A stretch of 64,000 nucleotides of DNA, taken from NCBI RefSeq assembly GCF_025231485.1, contig NZ_CP104003.1, positions 2,852,001 to 2,916,000 of the forward strand, read 5' to 3'. This document shows, in pieces, positions 1 to 7,385 of the stretch (position 1 is the first letter of the stretch; each line of letters begins with the position of its first letter). Source of the stretch: Salinirubellus salinus. GTDB lineage: Archaea; Halobacteriota; Halobacteria; Halobacteriales; Haloarculaceae. Position numbers and translations under genes: made by a program. The notes beneath the pieces are model-generated. The model did no database searches, was not told the DNA's origin, and worked only from the letters and a program-made list of their open reading frames with translations.

Positions 1-522
1 GTAGGTGGCGAGGTCGGTGACGGCACGTTCCGTGGGGCCGACGTGGTGGAAGTCGAGGCAGGCGGGGTCTGCCTCGCCGCAGGCGGTACACCCAAGGGAG
101 GCCTTGTAGATGTCGAGCCAGTCACGGAGGCGGCGTCGGCGGTCGAGACTCCGCTGGGCGTTCTCCTCGTGGTGGCGGTAGTGCCAGCGCTGGTCGACCG
201 ACATGGCGACCCACTCGGCGTCCGAGACGTCGAGGTGGGCGGGCTTGGGACCGACACGGGAGCCACGGTCGGCGGTCGTCTGTAGTTCGGCCAGCTCTTT
301 GGCGGCGTTCCAGCCGTCGCAGATGCGGATGATGGTGGCCGACGCAGGTGTCAGCCCGAGGTCCTCGTACTGGGCTTTGCTGGGGGACTCACCGAGGTGG
401 TCGGCGGCTCGTCTGAGGGCGGCCGCGCACTCGGCGGGAGTGTAGCTGTAGCGCGCGGTCCGGGCCTGTGTGGTGGTCGTAGTCGATGCGTCGCTCTGGA
501 CGAACCCCGGCGAACCCCGCAG
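1..522 (-). pseudogene. HNH endonuclease-like protein, 5'-truncated and cut by the window edge
   Basis: The minus strand has an open frame from about 580 to base 1, without a stop. It encodes a segment matching the homing-endonuclease-associated repeat (YTPAECAAALRRAA ... SPSKAQYEDLGL ... ICDGWNAAKELAEL). This is followed by an HNH-like zinc segment with CTACGEADP and LDFHHVGP, typical of archaeal HNH proteins. There is no in-frame ATG, GTG or TTG between the internal Met at 204 and base 616. The natural start therefore seems to have been lost where repeat DNA (540-566) and the IS right end (581) abut it. A rare start such as CTG near 522 cannot be excluded. The C-terminus lies beyond the window. 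Confidence 0.7.
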
Positions 523-539
523 AAGGTGATAGAGATGGG

Positions 540-566
540 CTGCTGGATACAGAGGGTGTATCGGTC
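540..566 (+). repeat. Dispersed repeat, copy R1 (right end only)
   Basis: Contains GCTGGATACAGAGGGTGTA, identical to the same part of copy R5 near 9431-9449. It lies between the broken HNH gene and the right end of the IS200/IS605 element. No left half is present. Confidence 0.7.
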
Positions 567-700
567 GTCTCTCGTCCCTATTGACCTCCTCCCGCGCCTG
601 AAGACGCGGGAATCCCACCACGGGATTTCAGGCCGAGCGTGGCCCTACGGTTTCAAGACGCATACGTTCCAAGCGTCTCTTGCTTGGTAGCATCGGCTTG
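565..700 (-). ncRNA. Predicted omega RNA (reRNA) of the TnpB at 653-1888
   Basis: In this family the guide RNA of TnpB is made from the 3' end of tnpB and the right end, and the guide is the DNA just outside the element. Here the two hairpins at 591-627 follow the tnpB stop. The guide would begin at base 580 on the minus strand and read toward 561, next to repeat copy R1. This is placement by family rule; no direct evidence of the transcript is visible. Confidence 0.35.
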
Positions 701-1888
701 GCTGTCTTGTGGGGCGGTCAAACGCCCCCCATCCTCAGCCGAGTCATCGTCGTTCTCGTGTTCTCTGAAACGACTCTCTCCGCTGAGGTAGCGGTCTGCG
801 ATGTTCACCGCCCCGTTCACGTCCGCTTGGTACTCACCCATCCAACACGCATCGTTCGTACACTTGAACGTCGCCTGTCGTGGGCGGTATCCTACCTCAC
901 CGCACGCATGACACTCTTTCGAGGTGTTGCGCGGGTTCACCGTTTCGACAGGGATGCCCTTCTCGACGGCTTTGTAGCGTATCTGCGCGTGAAGTTTGGC
1001 GAATCCCCATCCGTGGAGACGGCGGTTCATGTACTCGCCGTAGTCCATCGACTCCCGTATATACGTCAGGTCTTCCAGAACAAGAACGGGATTCTCGACG
1101 GACTCGGCGTACTCCACGACTTCGCGGGTGACGCGGTGGAACACGTCGTCTATCTGGTTCCACAGGTCGTCCCCAAAGGACTCCGCGATGCACTCACTTC
1201 CGCGTGTCTGGAGTCGCCGTGTAGCGGTGAAGTATGTCTTACGGAGCCGACGGACGGTTTTGCCCTCGTCGGCCCACAGTTCGGGAGCGGTCGGAGAACC
1301 GTGCCTGTCGCGGTGACACACCGTGACGAGTGACGCTTCTCCAATATCGACTCCGATGGGCGTCCGTTCTTCGGCGGACACCTCGGAACCATCCTCTACG
1401 TCGCGGGTCGTGGTGACGTGGAGATACCACGTCCCATCTCGCTCGAATAGCCGACTCTCCCCCATCGTGGCGTCTCCCGCGTTCAACGCTTCCAACCAGT
1501 CCCGCTGTTCGGGATTCGGTTGTGCTGGCATCCAGAGGTGGTAGTCCTCGTGGTGCGGGATTTTGACGTACCACTCGATTGCGTTCTCGGGCTTGTGGTC
1601 GAGCCGTAGCCCTTCGTTCGTGAAGCGAACAGGGTGGTCGTCGTGAAGTTCGCCCGCGTTGTATGTCGTCGTGAGTTGCGGGACGTACTGTTTGAGCGCA
1701 TTCTTCGCGTACCCGCTCAGGTCGTAGTTGATCACTACGTCGTTCGCTTGGGTCTGCGTGGTGCATCGGGCGTTGAACGCATCGTGAAGGGCCTGTTGGT
1801 ACGCCTCTCGCGTCTCTCGGAGTTTCCTCCGCTTGTGCGCGTTCGGCTCTACCAGTTTGAGTTCCAGCGTCTTCGTGAGTTCAGTCAC
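653..1888 (-). CDS. tnpB: TnpB, RNA-guided RuvC-like nuclease of an IS200/IS605 element
   Basis: This 411-residue protein starts at GTG 1888, whose GTGA overlaps the tnpA stop. A longer frame upstream exists but would run through tnpA. RuvC catalytic residues are visible: Asp in GVDIGE (about residue 181), Glu in LVLEDL (about 272) and Asp in QADVNGA (about 356). A zinc finger lies between the last two (CHACG and CTNDAC, about 326-348). All catalytic positions are intact, so the nuclease is probably functional. TnpB cleaves DNA at donor sites and helps the element persist. Confidence 0.93.
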   Translation of the reverse strand: MTELTKTLELKLVEPNAHKRRKLRETREAYQQALHDAFNARCTTQTQANDVVINYDLSGYAKNALKQYVPQLTTTYNAGELHDDHPVRFTNEGLRLDHKPENAIEWYVKIPHHEDYHLWMPAQPNPEQRDWLEALNAGDATMGESRLFERDGTWYLHVTTTRDVEDGSEVSAEERTPIGVDIGEASLVTVCHRDRHGSPTAPELWADEGKTVRRLRKTYFTATRRLQTRGSECIAESFGDDLWNQIDDVFHRVTREVVEYAESVENPVLVLEDLTYIRESMDYGEYMNRRLHGWGFAKLHAQIRYKAVEKGIPVETVNPRNTSKECHACGEVGYRPRQATFKCTNDACWMGEYQADVNGAVNIADRYLSGESRFREHENDDDSAEDGGRLTAPQDSQADATKQETLGTYAS

Positions 1889-2274
1889 GAATCGTCCTCC
1901 TCGTGCCTCTGAATGTAGTTCATGACCGTTTCGCTGGATACGTGTCCCGCCGTTCCTGCGTAGTACCCGCGCGCCCATCCGATTTTCTCTCCGTCGTCGT
2001 CGGCGTAGCGGTGGTTGTACTTCCGCGAGGAAATACCCTTGAACCAGTTGGCGAGGAGAGATGGGGCGTGCTTCGGCGGGCTACTAACAAACAGGTGGAT
2101 GTGATCGGGCTGAACGGTCAGGTCGAGTATTTCAAGACCCTTGTCGTCGGCTATTTCGTGGAGGATGGTTCGCACACGGTCTGCGACCTCGTTGACGAGT
2201 ACCGACTGTCGGTACTTCGGCAACCACACGAGATGGTAGTTGAGATTGTAGGTCGCGTGACGTGTGGTCTTCAT
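1885..2274 (-). CDS. tnpA: TnpA, Y1 HUH transposase
   Basis: This 129-residue protein has the normal length for IS200/IS605 TnpA. The HUH motif is H58-I-H60 within PDHIHLF and the catalytic tyrosine is Y120 in MNYIQRH. The N-terminal YNLNYHLVWLPKYR is characteristic. It excises and inserts single-stranded element DNA using the end hairpins. It is upstream of tnpB and overlaps it by four bases, so both are expected from one transcript. It appears intact, so the element may be mobile. Confidence 0.95.
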   Translation of the reverse strand: MKTTRHATYNLNYHLVWLPKYRQSVLVNEVADRVRTILHEIADDKGLEILDLTVQPDHIHLFVSSPPKHAPSLLANWFKGISSRKYNHRYADDDGEKIGWARGYYAGTAGHVSSETVMNYIQRHEEDDS

Positions 2275-2406
2275 CCGTGTTGCACACTATGGGGTAACGT
2301 ATCTTAATAATGGCGGTGAGTCGGTGGGAAATCCAGCCGTAGCGTCGTTGTCAGAGATGTACGCTATTGTCCGCTTGACCCCCGCCTAAAGACGGGGGTA
2401 TGCGCT

Positions 2407-2952
2407 CGTAACTCTATCAACGTCAACACAGCGAGCTTCGACCTGCCGTAGCCGCTCTCGTCGTACGCGAAACCCGACTTCGACAACCTGGACTTCGAGA
2501 CCAGCAGTTACAACGGGATGAAGGCGTACTTGCGTTCGAAAACGGCAAACCTCATGTGGACCTATGAACTCGCCCGGCGTCTCGAGGGAACGGGTATCAC
2601 CGTCAACGCGGTCAACCCCGGCGACGCAGACACCCAACTCCAGCAGGAGTCACTGTCCGCAGCACCGCTCCCGATGCGAGTAATAGGTATCGTCATGACA
2701 CCGCTGATGAGGCTTCTCATGGACGTGTCCCCCGAGAGCGCGGCGTACTCGTCGGTCCACGCAGCCACGTCGAACGAACTCACTGGGATGACTGGTCTCT
2801 ACCTCGATACGAAGGGAAAACCCGACTCGTCGTCGTCGATCTCACGAGACGAAGGCCTGGCAGCCGACCTCTGGGAGATTGCCGCGAACCGGGTTGGCGT
2901 CGACTTGTATGGTGAACCGAGCGAAACTATGACCGGGGACGTGGTCACATAA
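2407..2952 (+). pseudogene. Short-chain dehydrogenase/reductase, C-terminal remnant
   Basis: The reading frame begins at the left end of the IS element with an SDR-like strand (INVNTASFDLP), hits TAG at 2449, then continues to 2952. The later part has YNGMKAYLRSKTAN, the SDR catalytic YxxxK region, and ITVNAVNPGD, the segment after it. The N-terminal Rossmann part with the TGxxxGxG dinucleotide motif is missing and is not on the other side of the IS. The usable open frame from ATG 2518 would lack the cofactor site. This is a decayed gene, most likely destroyed by the IS insertion and a later rearrangement. Confidence 0.8.
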
Positions 2953-3048
2953 TATCCATTCGTTCACTGACCCGAACTGACCGCTCGCGAGAACAGTAGG
3001 CACGCTGTACCCGACTCAGGAATCGACGATATCGATTCGATTTATCTC

Positions 3049-3311
3049 CTAGTCGAAGGTTGGGATTTTTTCGACCCACTCACAGATGGCATCAAACTCG
3101 TGCACTCCGGCGCTTTCGGCGATACCTCGGAGTGTTCCGATACGGAGTTCGCTATGCAGCGGCACAGTCACCGGCGGTCTCCTTGATTCGTCGGATGTTC
3201 GTAGTGCAGTTTGGCGTGGTCGCCGGTCGTTCGTCGCCACTCGAACCTACCGACGTTGGCCAGTATCTTCAGTACCTCAATTCGAGAGAACGTTCGCCGC
3301 CCCGTCGATTC
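3049..3311 (-). pseudogene. hicA: HicA-like mRNA interferase, frameshifted
   Basis: Two overlapping minus frames together spell one HicA: RTFSRIEVLKILANVGRF then the double-stranded-RNA-binding-like core with DHAKLHYEHP in the first frame, and VTVPLHSELRIGTLRGIAE to VEKIP in the second. The expected catalytic His (GDHAKLH) is present. The first frame ends at TGA 3168-3170 in CGGTGACTGTG; restoring one G would rejoin it as R-V-T-V-P. It sits directly after a HicB remnant without an intervening stop. A sequencing indel is possible, but the damaged HicB favours real decay. Confidence 0.8.
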
Positions 3312-3490
3312 GTTGAGTACATCCGGCGGTTCTTGGTCGCCAGTGGTGTTGTTGGCGGGGTCGATACCCAGTGCACGAAGTTCCTCGTCTGTCGGTCCGT
3401 GTCGACGCCTTTCGCGATCCAACAGCCGTCCTCTTGGCAGAGACGAACCTCGCCATCGTCGGCGTCGCCATTCCGAACCGAACTGGCCAT
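3312..3490 (-). pseudogene. hicB: HicB-like antitoxin, internally deleted and frameshifted
   Basis: From ATG 3490 the frame reads MASSVRNGDADDGEVRL then EDGCWIAKGVDT, like the start of haloarchaeal HicB. A different frame continues with HGPTDEELRALGIDP and PPDVL, the usual HicB end. The roughly 30 residues expected between (the segment with repeated EALANLDEA) are absent. So an internal deletion changed the frame. Both the antitoxin and the following HicA are unlikely to work. Confidence 0.75.
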
Positions 3491-3583
3491 TTCACTCGTA
3501 GTTCCGGATGAACTGATACGCAGTCGGCATACCCCTCTCGCAGCGAAGACGAACACGAAACCTCTCCAGGCAGACGCTCATCT

Positions 3584-3690
3584 CGGGTGATTGGTGACCG
3601 GCTCGCGCACTCGATACAGCGCGGTCGCCGGAACCTACTCGAACTCTGCCAGTAGCGACGTGAGCGATACAGAGGGCAGATTCCTCGAAC
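3584..3690 (+). repeat. Dispersed repeat, copy R2
   Basis: Left part GTGATTGGTGACCGGCTCGC (shared with R4), diverged left core CACTCGATACAGCGCGG, central CTGCCAGTAGCGACGTG, right core GAGCGATACAGAGGG. It lies between the HicBA remnant and the 3' end of the cupin gene. Confidence 0.75.
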
Positions 3691-3708
3691 TCGGGTGGTT
3701 GCTGTCGT

Positions 3709-4287
3709 TTAGGGGGGCATCGTGGGTCTGTTGCCGTCCTGGTCGTCGAACTCGTTGTGAGGGTAGGGGTGGGGAGATTTCAGACCTGCGGCCCGGCCAA
3801 TCGCAGCGAGAACGGGAAACAGGACACGCTGGAGAGATCGTGGCGGTTGCGCTGGAACGACTACGTCCGGATACGTCTGGGCTAACAGGACCGTCTGAAG
3901 AAGACCGGTCACGCCGGATAGTTCACCGACCGCATGGACGGCAGCAAACCGCGCGGTCAGAGCCTCCCGCCAGTGGCCGGGCGGTGTCACTTCGCGTCTG
4001 AAGTGGGCCGTCTCCGACTCGGTGTACGACACGTGAGGTGTCCCCGGTGGAATGACTACTTCCTCTCCGGCTCTGACAGTATGCTTCTCCCCGTCTCTTT
4101 CGACGATCAGCCGTCCCGCACGAACCTCGAACCGTTCCTCGGTGTCGGGGTGATAGTGTATCGGTGGTGGATCGAGTTTCGCCGGCCGCGTTTCGTCCCA
4201 GACCAGCCGCTCATCGTTGGACGCGGACTCGTCAAACTCGATTCGCTCACCGGTCACCGGGTTCTCGATCTCCGGGGGAAGATACAT
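3709..4287 (-). CDS. Cupin-domain protein
   Basis: This 192-residue protein has a single cupin beta barrel in its first ~100 residues. Metal-site residues are visible in PPPIHYHPDTEERFEV (motif 1, HxHxxxxE) and in EEVVIPPGTPHV (motif 2, PGxxH). The C-terminal third has a hydrophobic stretch near residues 115-150 (GELSGVTGLLQTVLL ... VLFPVLAAIGRAAG) that may be membrane-associated. The substrate is unknown. It stands alone between repeat copies R2 and R3, and the 5' flank to 4689 contains only R3 and no other gene. Confidence 0.88.
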   Translation of the reverse strand: MYLPPEIENPVTGERIEFDESASNDERLVWDETRPAKLDPPPIHYHPDTEERFEVRAGRLIVERDGEKHTVRAGEEVVIPPGTPHVSYTESETAHFRREVTPPGHWREALTARFAAVHAVGELSGVTGLLQTVLLAQTYPDVVVPAQPPRSLQRVLFPVLAAIGRAAGLKSPHPYPHNEFDDQDGNRPTMPP

Positions 4288-4342
4288 AACACGTACTCTG
4301 ACTGGGGCGTGTTAGCTATTGGCATTGCAGGCGCCGAGGACT

Positions 4343-4437
4343 ACGCACCCTCTATTCAACACGGCCTCAGAAACCCACTCATTTCCTGTCAAAAGAAGGG
4401 GCACAACATACAGAGACCCTACTCAGCACCGAGGGTA
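4343..4437 (+). repeat. Dispersed repeat, copy R3 (diverged)
   Basis: Left core CACCCTCTATTCAACACGG, central CCTGTCAAAAGAAGGGG, right core CATACAGAGACCCTACTCAGCACC. It lies in the 402-base interval between the divergently transcribed cupin and Cys-rich lipoprotein genes. Nothing else is recognised in that interval. Confidence 0.6.
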
Positions 4438-4689
4438 TCGTCACAAGACAGGCGGTACAAGTAGTCAGACCGCATGAAGAGGCTCAGAACTCAGAATAAC
4501 AGTACGAGCAGCAAAGCGATGGAAATTCCTAATCACCCAGATATGTGGTCTGTGAGACAACACATACACTTATGTGTCATTCCAATTAGAAGAGTTCACA
4601 GCCACGTTCTGGATGAAAGGAGAACCCGTCCACGAGACAGCTCGTGTCTGGGATACGGCCCACTGCCGAGCACGATACCCAGAGAACAC

Positions 4690-5358
4690 ATGATGATGGA
4701 TAAAACCGCACGGCTCGACGGCATCTCGCGCAGAAAACTACTGAAAGCTAGTGCGGTCGGCGTCGGCTCGCTGGGGCTGGCAGGGTGCACGAGTGCCAAC
4801 ACTCCACAGGACGTTCCAACTCTGGCAGGTTCTGTCCCAGAATTGGACCTCGACACGTTGCAGGCTGAAACGCCTGCAGGGACCATCACGGCTGAGCAGA
4901 TTTGGGCGGAGAACACGTACGTCGGCGCAGTTGACGAAGAACTGTACATCGGGATTTCGTTTCCAGAGGACCCCAAGACGGCACAGGAGGCCACAGTCTA
5001 CCTGTGCGATGGTGAAATGGCCGAGTACCTGACTGGTGAGGTCAGGGCCGGGACGAATATGCTCGAGGGGGAATTGCTGGACATCGAGTTGTCGTTCGAT
5101 GATGGTGTTGTGAGCGGGGTGGTGATCCAAGACGGCGAGGAGCCCCGGCCGTTCGTCGCGAACGAAGCCACCGGCGATGCAGGTCTATACTCGGCAGAGT
5201 TCACCTTCGAAAGCGATGAATATCGACCGTACTGGATCGTCCTCGCCGACGGCAGCCAACGAGGGCAGGCTTGCTGGCGGTGCTGTGGCCGGATCTGCAC
5301 TATCTGTTGTTGTGCTCCCGGCTCGTGCTTAGTCCAGAAGTCAGTGACCCACGACTGA
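4690..5358 (+). CDS. Tat-secreted lipoprotein with Cys-rich C-terminus
   Basis: The start at ATG 4690 places a twin-arginine signal (ISRRKLL) and lipobox LAGC (Cys about 33) at the N-terminus; an earlier in-frame ATG at 4474 would bury it. The mature part is an acidic, beta-rich domain of about 160 residues of unknown function. The C-terminus carries eight Cys in 19 residues (CWRCCGRIC then TICCC, then GSC), suggesting metal binding or disulfides outside the cell. The last residues QKSVTHD and the stop lie in the right end of the tnpB-only IS, so the original C-terminus was altered by that insertion. Confidence 0.8.
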   Translation: MMMDKTARLDGISRRKLLKASAVGVGSLGLAGCTSANTPQDVPTLAGSVPELDLDTLQAETPAGTITAEQIWAENTYVGAVDEELYIGISFPEDPKTAQEATVYLCDGEMAEYLTGEVRAGTNMLEGELLDIELSFDDGVVSGVVIQDGEEPRPFVANEATGDAGLYSAEFTFESDEYRPYWIVLADGSQRGQACWRCCGRICTICCCAPGSCLVQKSVTHD

Positions 5359-6765
5359 ACTCGTGGGCTTGTCAGTGGACTCCCCTTCTGCCGTCGCTTT
5401 GACGGAGGCGTGGAAATCGCCATTCAGGTTCAACATCCCTGACGTCAGCGCACACTGACAGGGTGCGCCTCCACCCGAAGACGTCTGCCCCGAGTGGAGT
5501 CGCTTGAGCAGTTTCCGAGCAATGTTCTTGCTCGCATTATAATCCGCGTTCAGTTCATACTCGCACTTCTGACACACGAACTGGTGTTTCGACCGCCGAT
5601 TGCTCTCGTGGGTAAACCCACACGACGAACACCGCTGCGACGTGTACGCAGGACTCACCTGCTCGACCTCGATGCCGTACATCTCGGCTTTGTATTCGAC
5701 GTACTGGTAGAGACGTCGAAATGTCCATGCGTGGAATCGCTTCGCACCAGCCATCCGCTTGCGAATATCAGTCAAGTTCTCGAACGCAACGTGGGTGCAG
5801 TCGTGGGCGTGGGCTTCTTCGAGAATCTTGTTCGAGGCGCGGTGCAGTTCGTCTTGCATCCAGCGGTGCTCACGGTCGTTCATCGACTGAATCGATAAGT
5901 GTGCCGACCGCGTTCCTGCCTGTTGCATCGACCCGCGAGTCTTCTCATACTCTCGGCGTCGATGATTCATCTCGTCGGCGTTCCCAACGAACGCGCCCGT
6001 GGAAGTCACGGCGAGCGAGCCGTCCACGTTCAGGTCAACACCAAGGACTGTTCTGTGCTTGGCGTCTTCAGAAGGAGTCGTGGACTGCTCTTGCTCACTC
6101 GTTCGGCGCATCCGTGCGTGGAGGTAGAACGACTCTGTGGAGCGGTCGTACTGCAACGTGGACATCCGGAACTCGTAGTCTTCGTTCAGTAGGTACTCAC
6201 CAATCGGTGTCTCCTCGGCTTCGGCGGGAAGCACGTAGTCACACTCGACGCGACCGTTCACTGTCGAGAGCGAGACGTGGTCGCGGTGGAACGTCGCACT
6301 TCGCTTGTCGTAGACGACGCTCCACGCATCGAAGTGTGGCTGACTTGTCTTCTCACCTTTCTTGAGTCGGGCGACACCGCTTTTTGTGGCCTCGATAGCA
6401 CGCCGAATCCCTTTCTGGACGAGGTTCGCAGTCAACGCCGTCTCGTTGCGGAGTTGGTCGTAGAGGGCGTTCTCGGCTGTCTGTTTCGAGGTCACGCAGT
6501 GGTCGTTCGGGTATCGCCACGCCCACTCTGCGGTGGTGTTCGCACAGTGGAGGAACTGGGTTTTGGTCTGATGGAGGTCGTCGCACCGCTCGTCAGGTAC
6601 ATCGAGTTTGACCTTGACGGTGCGAATCACGTCCATCGTTAGTTCACATATCGAAGTGCTTCTTTAATATAATTCGGGTTAGCGTGGGGGAGTCGGACTA
6701 CTATCGCTCGTGGGTTGTTTCGAGCCTTGTCGGATTCCTCCCACGGCTCAAGCCGTGGGCTTCCT
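5335..6765 (-). mobile_element. IS200/IS605 family, tnpB-only (IS1341-type) element
   Basis: The element has one gene, tnpB, with no tnpA. Both ends carry similar hairpins: CCCACG/CGTGGG at 5348-5367 (right end) and a perfect 9-bp stem CCCACGGCT/AGCCGTGGG at 6740-6759 (left end). Elements of this type depend on a TnpA elsewhere. The right end enters the 3' end of the Cys-rich lipoprotein gene. Exact termini are uncertain by about 10-15 bases. Confidence 0.85.
5341..6636 (-). CDS. tnpB: TnpB, RNA-guided RuvC-like nuclease (IS1341 type)
   Basis: This 431-residue protein is full length for the family. RuvC residues are Asp201 in LGVDLN, Glu286 in VAFENL and Asp365 in NADYNASKN. A four-cysteine zinc finger is at about 336-358 (CSSCG, CQKC). 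ATG 6636 begins the conserved TnpB N-terminus (VIRTVKVKLDVPD). The C-terminal ~50 residues extend into the right-end hairpin, where the omega RNA should be formed. Sequence is clearly different from the TnpB at 653-1888, so this is a separate element. Confidence 0.93.
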   Translation of the reverse strand: MDVIRTVKVKLDVPDERCDDLHQTKTQFLHCANTTAEWAWRYPNDHCVTSKQTAENALYDQLRNETALTANLVQKGIRRAIEATKSGVARLKKGEKTSQPHFDAWSVVYDKRSATFHRDHVSLSTVNGRVECDYVLPAEAEETPIGEYLLNEDYEFRMSTLQYDRSTESFYLHARMRRTSEQEQSTTPSEDAKHRTVLGVDLNVDGSLAVTSTGAFVGNADEMNHRRREYEKTRGSMQQAGTRSAHLSIQSMNDREHRWMQDELHRASNKILEEAHAHDCTHVAFENLTDIRKRMAGAKRFHAWTFRRLYQYVEYKAEMYGIEVEQVSPAYTSQRCSSCGFTHESNRRSKHQFVCQKCEYELNADYNASKNIARKLLKRLHSGQTSSGGGAPCQCALTSGMLNLNGDFHASVKATAEGESTDKPTSSVVGH

Positions 6766-7385
6766 CCTTGCATCTATGTGAAGGTGCCTGCGTATCTTCC
6801 ATGAGCGTGTATTCCTCTTCGAATCAGGATACCCGATTCATCGGCATGCAAGTGGTCCAGACTCCACGAACCACATGATGTACGCGGATTGAATGCCCTC
6901 TACGGCGAGCGAACGGTCCACAATAGTAGCTCGGCGTGATTGGTGACCACTCGCGCCCTCTATGCAGCACGGGGCGACCCAACCATTCAGGGCCTGACAG
7001 TCTCGACGTGACCGACACAGAGGCTGCAGATAGTGGTGCGGAGACGTTTTTGTGTCCTCTTCGAACTATTCCGGGAGCCGAGGTCGGTGTTCAGCGTGAA
7101 AGATTGCATCTCGCTATTCGTGAGGAACTCGTCGGGAACTCCGGTTGAACTCCACCGTTACGACTCCCCTCAGCGCACCGTCTCGATAATTATTAACGGA
7201 TGCTGGTGCGCATCCCGGCGTTTGCCGTCCGCACACGCCGAGATATATGAAATAATAATGTTCGGTAATGTTAAGTCAGGCAATTTACACACACAATACA
7301 TGAGCGCTGGTGGCGGGCACGGGATGAGACTGAGTGCGTGGACGAACACCGTCGCTGGGCGTGTAGATAGCACGGTGGGACAGTC
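6766..7385. other. Gene-free interval with repeat copy R4
   Basis: 620 bases of lower GC with no convincing coding frame. Apart from repeat R4, it has AT-rich stretches at about 7185-7300 (TAATTATTAACGG; GAAATAATAATG) that could hold the promoter of the following lipoprotein gene, but no TATA box sits 25-32 bases before ATG 7386. Confidence 0.5.
6933..7032 (+). repeat. Dispersed repeat, copy R4
   Basis: Left part GTGATTGGTGACCACTCGC then core CCCTCTATGCAGCACG; central GCCTGACAGTCTCGACGTG; right part CGACACAGAGGCTGCAG (diverged). One of the best left ends. Confidence 0.75.

Larger units (their letters stand above)
581..2405 (-). mobile_element. IS200/IS605 family element with tnpA and tnpB
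   Basis: The element carries tnpA then tnpB on the minus strand. Its right end has a hairpin with CCCGCG/CGCGGG arms (591-610), a second stem AATCCC/GGGATT (611-627), and finishes at TCAA (complement of 581-584). The left end has the hairpin at 2378-2399 with ACCCCC/GGGGGT arms. Such subterminal hairpins and the absence of terminal inverted repeats or target duplications are normal for this family. The exact left boundary is uncertain by about 20 bases. The element separates a truncated HNH gene from an SDR tail, so the flanks are not two halves of one gene. Confidence 0.9.
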
